Source of the DNA: Saksenaea vasiformis B4078
Taxonomy: Eukaryota > Mucoromycota > Mucoromycetes > Mucorales > Saksenaeaceae
DNA: 64,000 bases
NCBI GenBank assembly: GCA_000697055.1
Contig: JNDT01001889.1
Location: forward strand, 1 to 64,000
Direction: 5' to 3'
In this document: positions 55,631 through 64,000 of the stretch, piece after piece
Position numbering within the stretch: position 1 is the stretch's first letter
Layout: each line of letters opens with the position of its first letter
Made by a program: the position numbers and the translations under genes
Notes under the pieces: model-generated
The model's input: only the letters and a program-made list of their open reading frames with translations
Database searches by the model: none
Told to the model about the DNA's origin: nothing

Positions 55631-57384
55631 GGATGCTGTTGATAATAAGATAAGTAAGTCAGGTTAAAAGTTTTAGCATAGGTACAAAAATTAAATACCT
55701 CAAATCCTCTCTATTCGTATAAATGGTGTATTTTGAATAGCCTATAGAATAATGTTTAAGTTTACATAACGATGGCGATGAATGATTAACCTCTTGAATC
55801 GATGCACAAGGGAATCAGCAAAATGGTTGCATTCCTGGTACGTTACTATCGACCGGTATCCTTTGATGATGACAAGGAGTGGAAACAGAATCACACACAC
55901 ACACACGCAGAAAGAAAAGAAAGTGAGAAAAAGAGAAAGAAAGAAGGAACAAAAAAAAAAGCGTCGTTGCGCTTGTGTGTGGGCCTCTCCTTTCCCCCAA
56001 TTTCTGGCTCAGACCTTTTTCTTTTTTTTTTTTTTAACTTTTGAGCAACCATTATGATTGTCTTGTCACATCTCTTCAGTCTACATATCGTTTCCATGGA
56101 TATTATTATCATTATCTTTATTATTGAATTATGCAGCGGTAAAACCATCAATAAGTTTGTTTGCATAGTATCATTGATTGTTCTTTTGAATTAAAAGATA
56201 TGTAAAAGGAAAAAAGGGAGATACCGGTTTGCTGTTTTAATCATTGTAACGAAAAGTAGTTCATAGTTAAAAAAGAAAAAAAAAACTGCACTTATCTCTT
56301 TTGTTCTTACGCGTTACCGATCATGTCGGATGATTTATCTTAGAAAAAGGAAATGGTACTTGCTTTCTCATTCTATTGACTACATGACTTCTGAGAATGG
56401 TAATTATCCCCCTTTTTCATCGTTCCCATCATCAACCCCCAAAACTCCCTTCCCTCTCAATTTTTGGGCCTATCTTTTTTGTTTCTCCCTTTATACCTAC
56501 CACTGGCATTTTAGCGATCTATTTAATAAATCACTTAGTAAATCCCACTGCATTTACGTCCCCGAATCTGTTGTAGGTAATGTCGATCCTCCATATTTTT
56601 TGCACGCGCCTAGGGTAAATTGTTATCTGGTTGGCCATATGAATATGCAAGGTACATTAAACTATCCTTTGATGTCAGACCAGGTCAGTTGTTTCTTTTC
56701 GTCTGACCTTCTATGGTAATTTTTCTTCTTCTGCACCTTCCTCGTGGATATGATTTCTGTTTGCCTATCCATCCTCGGATTATCAATAACAATAAGCGAT
56801 AATCCACAGATAGAAACATATCTCTATGATTTGCCCACGTTTTCTTTCCCTTTTTTTTCGGCTCGGAACGCAAATCTGTGCGCTGCTCTTATGGCGCATC
56901 ATTTATGTAAGTGATGGTTCATGCACCTAAACCTATTAATTGTCCATAAAAGAAATGAAAAAGGAAAAAAGAAAATCCGCACCTGAATTAATAGAGAACA
57001 TTGGAAAAAATGGGAGGATAATAAGAACATGATGTATAAGAAAAAGAAGAGAGAAAGACCAAAAAAAAAAAAAGAGAGAGAGGGAACAGGATCTAAACAA
57101 CGTCCCTTAAGAGCAATCTTTAATTTGAAACAGTAGGAATAGTTCTCCTGGTACCCGTCAACAAATAGCCTATCGACATGCAACTCTATGTGATTTAGTG
57201 GCCATTGTAATGCGTAGGCAGCACCTATCCCTATTTTGGAACCATGTCAAAGGTCCTCAACCCCACGTTATTTTGCCACCGATAGACTCCCAACTCGTTT
57301 TACAAGTCAAGCCTTGAATATATAAACCATCGAATTAAGAAAAGTGAATTTAGTTGTTTCTTTACTGTAATCTCTTTCTTCAAC
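55631..57384. other. 1.75-kb divergent promoter region
   Basis: Lies between the DYRK and Zn2Cys6 start codons. Contains a (CA)6-7 run at about 55892-55906, long A or T runs (for example 56023-56035 and 57061-57073) and purine-rich tracts. No supported gene or RNA. Confidence 0.5.
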
Positions 57385-57849
57385 ATGAATCAATACACTC
57401 CACGATCATTATCGCCCGTCGTTATTCACGGTGAATACCATGCAGGCAATGACCGCATATTAGGCTCGATCACTGAAACAGACCATCACTGTTCTGGCCG
57501 TGCATGTACACGCTGTGTACAGTCTGCGGTAGATGATCAATTACTACGCTCTAGTCCACCCAAGTTGTGTAAATACAAAAGCATCAGCAACATCTCAACT
57601 ACGCTCACGAACAGTGGATCACGTCGTCTTAGCTCCGGATCAGCTTGCGAGACCTGTCGTCGGCGAAAAACCAAATGTGATGGTGGCCAACCTTGTGCTT
57701 TCTGTGCCTCGAACCGTATCGAGTGTGTCCATAGGGCACCCCGAAGAAAACGCTCGCCTGTCAACAATGTAGGTGCAACAAAAATGTTCACCCATGCAGG
57801 ACAAGCTATCTCTGATCCGTCCCTGAACTCGCAAGGTAAACTATTCATG

Positions 57850-57890
<41 letters not shown>

Positions 57891-58365
57891 ACTTGAAACT
57901 TAACATAACTCTTTTTCTCCTTACCAAAAAGGACGTCGCGGTCCACTGATGAAGCAGATGAGCTGTCCATCCCTTGCTCTCGGTCAACGAGCGCGTTCTA
58001 ATCCTCCAATGACTCCGTATCCGACGCATTTGTTCCATGCGGATCCCCCGCCAAGCACAACTATACTCGATCATGCTGATCGGTCGTTTAACCCCTCGCC
58101 TCCAACGAGCAGCACCAGTCTACCCAATATCGCACGACGTGAAGATCTCTTCACAAGGGATCGGATGCCAAGCATGATGGGTAACGTATTATCACTTATC
58201 AATCATTGTTAAACGCCACTAACCTTCTTTTTAGATCAACTATCATGCCGCACATTTTCCGCCGCACTTGCCACCATGACGAATAATACAAGATACCCAA
58301 CACATCCATTATCACCACCGTCGCCGCCATCGATGCAGATCCATCCTCTGCCTGAGTTTCCTTAA
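57385..58365 (+). CDS. Zn2Cys6 binuclear-cluster transcription factor (short)
   Basis: Three exons: 57385-57835, 57932-58180, 58235-58365; total about 276 residues. The zinc cluster is SACETCRRRKTKCDGGQPCA then FCASNRIECVH, giving the six cysteines C-x2-C-x6-C-x5-C-x2-C-x6-C, followed by a basic RAPRRKR linker. The remainder is Pro/Ser-rich without the fungal_trans middle-homology domain, so the protein is shorter than typical regulators of this class. A Cys/His-rich stretch lies before the cluster (HHCSGRACTRCVQS). Intron 1 contains a TTA microsatellite. DNA target and regulated genes cannot be inferred. Confidence 0.85.
57852..57888. repeat. (TTA)n microsatellite inside intron 1 of the Zn2Cys6 gene
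   Basis: About eleven TTA/ATT units fill the intron just after its GTAAAC donor. Frame is not affected because it is intronic. Confidence 0.9.
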
Positions 58366-59079
58366 AAAACAAAAAACAAAAAAAAAAAGAATCCCCACAC
58401 TGTATCACCTTTTTCTTTTTCCCTTTTTCCCTTTTCCGTTGTGTTACTTTCTTCTTCTTTTTCTGTCTACATGTGCATTCTCCGAGTACTCATTTAACAT
58501 GTTTTACTTTTTTTTTTCTTTTCCTTTTCCCTAAGCCGTTCATCTATATTTCATGTATCTTATGTCACATACTATGCTTTACGCTTACCAAGCTCCTTTT
58601 TTTTCTTCTTCTTTTTCTTGATTTATTACCTGCATTTTGCTGTTGTATAAAGGATCAATAAATTTATAGACATTATATTAAACATGAATATAAAGTTCGA
58701 TCAGGTTGCTGTGGGAAAAATTATGTATGAAAAAAGGAGGATTCCCCTGAAAAGCTCCGTTGTCCGATTGAGCTTGAGCCATTCTCGGAAATCAATCGAC
58801 ACCGAAAGAAAAGATGTTCCGTTCAGGGAATTTGCCTCAAGTGGTCCATAGTAAAGTCGTATCCTATCTATGGCGGATGAATGTACATTTTCTTTCTACT
58901 TCTGCTTCATGCATCGAATGTCAAGCCTTATATTATTGTGATTATCATATCCATTTGTAACGGCCTCTTAGAGAAACCAGAAAACAGGTAGTCTCTCTCC
59001 TGGTACCGGTTGCCATCAACTCCCAAATTTATAGGTCAGGGACACATATAATAAGATTAATTCTCTAAATGGATTATGG

Positions 59080-59132
<53 letters not shown>

Positions 59133-60998
59133 CTCTATGATCGTCTTAACAACTTTGGTAAGCTCAATTTTCTTAACCATACCATGTTTCGTAGCATGTG
59201 GTTTTAGTGTTAACTCAATTCGAACAATGGATGGCAGGGAACTCGTGTATTTCTTTGTTCTTTTTTCTATAAGGTTGGCAATCTCAAACCATAGCTGCTC
59301 CTTGATAACGAAATGAAAATGTCCTATTTTGAACAAACCTTCTTATTTTGGATGATCCTTTCAACCAATAAAATGTCCCTTTCTTTCTTGTGCAGATGGA
59401 AGATTGTCTGGCATTGATCTACTATGTACCATCAGCTTGGTGAGACTATCCTAGTTATGTCTCAGTAGCGATCCATAGCCTCAATAACCGGCATTTCGTA
59501 TGTGTAGTCGTGTATACCGTAAAGATCAGCGGACCCCTTCCATCCACTGATGGCGATATTCCAGGTGTCCAAAACCTTCTAAACCCCATTGCATTCCAAG
59601 ACCTTGGCTATCTTACTACAGAAATGCATCAAATAAGTTCTTTGTTCAAACGTAGAGCGCTAATCATACAAAACGTATGTGCATACCCTGCTGACTTGCT
59701 GACTTTTTTTTTATTTGTTTCCGGATATTGAAATTAGCTTGCGGATGAAATAGATTGCTGCTTACAAGTAAATAAAGCATTTCTTTTTGATAGACATGAC
59801 ATGCATGTATTCTGTGTTTTAAAATAAAGTGACAAACTGAGCTAGGAAAGGTCAATGGACACGTGCGATACAGTGGATCCCTCCATGAAACATTTGTCAC
59901 AATTTGCAAAGTGGTACCACAGAAAAGTAGAATGCGTTTCTTTTGTTTGAAGTTAAAACGGAACAAATTCCAAAGAGATTGTGTGAGGAGGGGAATGTTC
60001 TGGTTCAGGAATAGCTTATTATTATTATTTGGTCCAGCGTGATCTGGCAACCGATCGGATAGACAGATTCTCCAGGAAATGTCCAAGACATGTTACTACA
60101 ACCACTTTCACCTCAAAGGCAAACGAAAAACAGGCTGAAAAATTCCAGATGAGAGGCGCACCATAAGAAAACGTCACTGGTCATCTGGTGGACGACCAAT
60201 GCAACGCAAGTATGATGCGCAAGTAACGAAAGAAGGACGTAAGATATAAACTATTCCTCGAAAGAATACAAATGCTGTCAAGTACAAACAAAATTCCGTC
60301 CGAGATGCATCCAAATCACTTACGACACGACAACCTAACTCCCAGGGGATATGGGCCATGCTGCTGTCTATTCTAGTACGTGAGAAAAATGTAAGCGTAA
60401 ACAAAAGCACAGGGTCGCTGTCCCTTTCCTTCTTCAGATGCAGCATAACCTATGTATCTGTCTATCCTATGCTGTGGTCCTATTTTTCACACGTTTTTAA
60501 GATTAGAAATCCTGCTGGGTCGCAGCAGTTACGTAGCATCGCTTTTAGTTGGCCATACAGGTTTACTGCATTATGCCATACGAATGCTGAGTTCTTATTA
60601 TGTCATTGGAGTTTGTATTTTTAAATTCAACAAAAAAGTGATGCGCAATCATCCATCCTGATCAACATGAACATTCTCCTGGAGCACACTTTGTTCGATG
60701 GGCCCTGGAGCCGGGGGTTGTCGGTGGTACAAGTGTAAGCAAGGAAGTCGGTATAAAAAAAGGAAAGTCGGTCTCAGTTTTTCGTTTGACTAATCGAGAG
60801 ATGTCTAGAACCAATCAAATCGAAATATTACATCTTTTATCGCCCCAATGAGCAACTTCGCGTGGGAACGCGGAGATCAAAATAGACCAAAAAGGGATTT
60901 TTTTTTTCAGTTTGCTTGTCTCTTTGTCTGAAAATTCTTTTATTTTCTTTTCCCCCAAAAGAACGTATCTACTTCTTTTTTTTCTTATCGCTTTTTGT
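58366..60998. other. 2.6-kb intergenic region, no gene seen
   Basis: Contains T-rich 3'-UTR-like sequence after 58365 and the CT/GT microsatellite at 59080-59129. Frames at 59510-60086 and 60174-60661 lack recognisable domains or splice logic. Confidence 0.5.
59080..59129. repeat. Compound (CT)n-(GT)n microsatellite
   Basis: Ten CT units (59080-59100) are followed directly by about fourteen GT units (59101-59129). Confidence 0.95.
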
Positions 60999-62243
60999 AT
61001 GGATACACTTTCTGCTGAGCTTATCGAGACTATCACAGAGTTCTGTGGCGAAGAGGACTATCCTGCACTTGCGATGGTCTGTCAGAACTTCTACAGAGTG
61101 GTGAATCATCGCTACTTGTATGGGCGTATCTGTATCACTTATCCCGCCAGATACCACCGTCTTTTACAAACAGTAGATCTCCGTCCAGACCTGTTTGTGA
61201 ATGTCCAAACCCTAGATTTTTCCCGTTACACAATGCGTGGTTGTCGTCTGACAGAGAAAGAGCAAGCACAGGCTATCCTTGATCATGAAGGCTTAGAGAG
61301 ATTGCTATGGAGTTGCAAAAATCTCCAAGAAATCCTCATTAACAATGAGACCTGTGGCTCATTCGCATCACCCAATGTTCTCCACTGTCTCCTGAACCAA
61401 CATCCACAGCTTAAAACATTCTCTTTGTCCGCTGACAGTATGAAGCCACTCGTCAATTCGTTGGTAGACATCATAGCTCCCTACACAAAGGAAGCATCCG
61501 ATGAACAGAAGCATTGGCAAGGACCCACCGGACTAAGCGATGTTACTTTTATTTCCCACGTTGATGTAAACCATATACCTGTCTTCCCTGCTTTCCTGGA
61601 ACTCTTGACTGGGAACAACAAGAACTTGACACATATCAACTTCTCCAAAACCAGGATTAGTATGAGGCTGCTTAACCAGCTTGATCCCTTGCGGTTAGTC
61701 CATCTTGGTCTCGAACATTGCCAAGTACCAGACAACGAATTCCTGCTCTTTTTGGAACGATGTCTCCATCTCAAGTCTCTCAATATCAAGACCGCGCCGA
61801 TGTACAACAATTTCTCCTACGATTCTATTAATCGGTTTGCACGTATACCTTTTGCACAGCTCCAGGACCTAAATATCATTGGTCGAAATCAGCATATGGA
61901 TGACCAGACGCTTCGGCTTTTTTCACCTCAGGTGCTAAACAATCTATGTACACTCAAAATGGATATGCCCAAACAGGTCTCTTTGGACGGCTTGGGGCGT
62001 ATGATGAAACACATGAATCATTTGAAATCAATCCATCTCTCGTGTCTTCACGACCGTCGTGAGTGGGGATGGTACGCTGATTTGTTGTACCTTCTAGAAC
62101 GTAGCTCTTGCCTCGAGACTGTCCATCTCACATGCAAGTTACCGAGCTTTTTCCCAAAGACTGTCGGTAGCTGGACAGTCCATCATACTACCCCTGATAC
62201 TTACATTTGGCAAAGAACTACGCTCTCTACTAATCAAGCATAA
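60999..62243 (+). CDS. F-box / leucine-rich-repeat protein
   Basis: A 414-residue single-exon protein. Residues 1-40 (MDTLSAELIETITEFCGEED, YPALAMVCQNFYRVVNHRYL) fit an F-box: L-x2-E-(L/I)-(I/L)-x2-I ... L-x2-V-C-x-x-(F/W). The remainder has irregular leucine-rich repeats (LQEILINNETCGSF, LKTFSLSADS, LTHINFSKTRIS, LVHLGLEHCQVPD, LKSLNIKTAP, LQDLNIIGRN), as in SCF substrate receptors. Start chosen at 60999 because the F-box begins there; the upstream in-frame Met at 60912 adds only hydrophobic low-complexity residues from a poly-T leader. Target unknown. Confidence 0.75.
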   Translation: MDTLSAELIETITEFCGEEDYPALAMVCQNFYRVVNHRYLYGRICITYPARYHRLLQTVDLRPDLFVNVQTLDFSRYTMRGCRLTEKEQAQAILDHEGLERLLWSCKNLQEILINNETCGSFASPNVLHCLLNQHPQLKTFSLSADSMKPLVNSLVDIIAPYTKEASDEQKHWQGPTGLSDVTFISHVDVNHIPVFPAFLELLTGNNKNLTHINFSKTRISMRLLNQLDPLRLVHLGLEHCQVPDNEFLLFLERCLHLKSLNIKTAPMYNNFSYDSINRFARIPFAQLQDLNIIGRNQHMDDQTLRLFSPQVLNNLCTLKMDMPKQVSLDGLGRMMKHMNHLKSIHLSCLHDRREWGWYADLLYLLERSSCLETVHLTCKLPSFFPKTVGSWTVHHTTPDTYIWQRTTLSTNQA

Positions 62244-62754
62244 CTTAGAAACATATACCAAATAATAAAAACATCCCTTGCATTTCTATCGTGTTAAATC
62301 CCCTTACATAGCGCAAAACGTTTCCACACGTGGAGCTTCCTATTTTTTTTTTTAAGATTCATTTGAGCTTTAGTTGACAACGGTATCGTAGACTCTGTAA
62401 TTGGTTAGAGCTAGATCATCATCCTAACTTCCGCTCCGTAGCTAGAAACAGTGAAAGCATGAAACCGACAATGCTAACGGTAGTATGATTTAGAGGACCG
62501 ACATGTGAAATCACTTTTTTTTTCTTTTTCATTACTTGTGGCACTCAGTCCTTAGGGCAATTTGCGTTCAGGTTTCCTATTTTGGCAGACCTCGCTCCAA
62601 GGACCAAAAGGCCCCTGGAGCATCAATTTTTCTCTGGTGGTTCTTTCCCCATTTACCGTCACCGTTCCTTCGTTCATCTTTTACTTGCTCATTACCTTCT
62701 TTTCTTTGTTGTTTCTTATTATTTTATTATTGCACGCTCTTAAGTCGAAACATT
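62244..62754. other. Intergenic, presumed promoter of the Rap-type GTPase
   Basis: About 510 bp; pyrimidine-rich before the ATG (62640-62750), as in several genes here. No gene recognised. Confidence 0.5.
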
Positions 62755-63482
62755 ATGCGAGAGTACAAATTGGTCGTTCTGGGATCTGGAGGTGTTGGTA
62801 AATCAGCTTTGGTAGGTCTCACGCCCTTTTCTTTTCTTCTGCTGGCCTAGATAAGCAAAAACTTATCCAAGCGTAAAAAAAAAACAAAAGACAGTTCAGT
62901 TTGTTCAATCGATCTTTGTTGAAAAATACGACCCTACAATCGAAGATTCCTACCGTAAACAAGTGGAGGTGGATGGTCACCAATGCATGCTCGAGATATT
63001 GGATACTGCTGGCACCGAGCAATTTACAGCGATGCGTGACCTGTACATGAAAAATGGCCAAGGTTTCATCCTGGTCTTTTCCATCACGAGCATGGTAACG
63101 CTGACGGATCTCCACGAACTTAAGGAGCAGATCTTGCGAGTCAAGGACTCGGACAATGTAAGGGCAAATAGAGTTTTAAGGAGCATTTAGGTTCTTTTTT
63201 TTTTTGGGTCTTCGTTCATTGATAGGCTTTTTTTTTGGGTTTGTGATTTAGGTACCAATGGTACTTGTGGGGAACAAGTGTGATTTGGATGACGAAAGGA
63301 TGGTATCCAGGGAACAGGGAATGATGCTGTCGCAGAACTGGGGCGATAAGCCATTCTATGAAACTTCGGCAAGATACAAGATCAACGTCGATGAAGTCTT
63401 TTATGATGTCGTTCGACAGATCAACAAACAAGCACCATCAAAAGATAAACAGAAAAAGAAGTTCAAATGTCTCATTCTGTAA
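62755..63482 (+). CDS. Rap1/Rsr1-type Ras-family small GTPase
   Basis: Three exons: 62755-62811, 62891-63157, 63252-63482; 184 residues. G1 is [10 protein letters not shown] (residues 10-19), switch [14 protein letters not shown]3 [14 protein letters not shown]4 VGNKCDLDD and G5 ETSAR. Thr at the position of Ras Gln61 (DTAGTEQ) is a Rap hallmark and lowers intrinsic GTP hydrolysis. The C-terminus is polybasic and ends in CLIL, a CAAX box whose last Leu favours geranylgeranylation, so the protein is expected at membranes. Fungal Rsr1/Bud1 GTPases mark polarity sites and act upstream of Cdc42. All junctions keep frame. Confidence 0.92.
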
Positions 63483-64000
63483 ATTCCCCCACACTTTTTC
63501 TCCTTTTTCTCTTCTTAGGATTTGCATTTTCATGAGCCTGTCAAATTATCCCTTGACCTTCTTTGCTTGGAGAGAGAAAGATGACCAATCCTTCCTCGTG
63601 GAGAAGTCCAAGCAGGTTCTTTAAAGTACGTTAGTTGATAATTTTACACGTTTTTACACCCCTACGTTATTATTTCAAGTGAAACATTATTTCACAAAGC
63701 ATAATTTGTTACACGTCAATACAATGCGTCCTCCAAGTCTATTTATTTTATATATTTATTTATTTCCGGTCATATCCCGATTATGCCTCCGCTATTTGCT
63801 CAATACAATCAAGCTATACTTGTGGGTTTGTCTTCCCTCCGAGGGACCGTGCAGCGGCGTTTCAACGAATCCCACTAGCTGTTTTTGCAACTATACCACT
63901 CCTGGCACACAAAGCTATTCATGACCCAGTTTAGTTGTCATGGCCAGCAGGTTTAGGTTAGCTATTCATCTCGCTACTTGAAAATGCTATCTTCATACGA
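63483..64000. other. 3' flank to window end
   Basis: Includes the presumed 3' UTR of the GTPase gene. No further gene is recognisable before the window ends. Confidence 0.5.

Noticed and set aside
55892..56035. CRISPR-like or structured repeat in the DYRK promoter region
   Set aside because: Only simple CA, A and T runs; no regular spacer/repeat structure. No CRISPR array is expected in a fungal nuclear genome.
60912..60998. Hydrophobic N-terminal extension of the F-box protein as a signal peptide
   Set aside because: The residues come from poly-T leader sequence; the F-box starts at the Met encoded at 60999.

Overview
The window looks like a nuclear contig from an early-diverging fungus, most probably Mucoromycota (Mucorales-like). 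Genes are rich in short (about 45-65 bp) GT-AG introns, tightly packed and non-operonic. They include typical fungal single-copy genes (complex I B12 subunit, NBP35, LSM5, a CYP40-type cyclophilin, a DYRK kinase, a Rap/Rsr1 GTPase, a Zn2Cys6 regulator). The accessory DNA resembles what I know from mucoralean genomes: CACTA/Tnp2, MULE-OTU and Tc1/IS630-type transposons, and an expanded family with a PD-(D/E)XK-like motif. No bacterial, organellar or viral segment was recognised.

Layout. Bases 1-12,700 are a transposon-rich island: a Tnp2-type transposase (28-3016, minus), a short-unit repeat array (about 3120-3460), a decayed Tc1/IS630-type transposase (3579-4914, plus), and two copies of a PD-(D/E)XK-like gene (a fragment at 4985-5526 and a longer copy at 8736-10424, both minus). 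Between those two copies lies a decayed Fanzor (eukaryotic TnpB/OMEGA-type RuvC nuclease) at 6321-7313, minus, with hairpin-forming and directly repeated DNA just 3' of it. From 12.7 to 15.2 kb are a lysine-type methyltransferase and a membrane-anchored GNAT protein. A 4.07-kb Mutator-like element (16004-20072) has TIRs of about 180 bp and encodes a decayed FAR1-DDE-SWIM transposase joined by an intron to an OTU cysteine-protease domain.

From 20.4 kb the DNA is ordinary euchromatin: NDUFB3-like, ACC-synthase-like aminotransferase, CYP40, a DsbA-fold protein, NBP35, an oligopeptide-transporter pseudogene with at least five lesions, LSM5, a DUF1248-type GNAT, a short tropomyosin-like protein, a tail-membrane protein, DNAJC9, two neighbouring genes that resemble peroxins (Pex8-like and Pex26-like), a SIP3/LAM1-type BAR-PH-VASt lipid-transfer protein, a large DYRK/Pom1-type kinase, a Zn2Cys6 factor, an F-box/LRR protein and a Rap-type GTPase.

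How they fit together. The host genes have no shared operon logic. Possible functional links are the two putative peroxin genes 126 bp apart, the two GNAT genes (not neighbours), and a set of signalling genes at the right end (DYRK, Rap/Rsr1, tropomyosin) that in other fungi work in polarised growth. The most unusual material is the Fanzor relic with its candidate guide-RNA zone, and the MULE-OTU element. All exon boundaries were read by eye from splice consensus and protein continuity; no alignment or database search was run.
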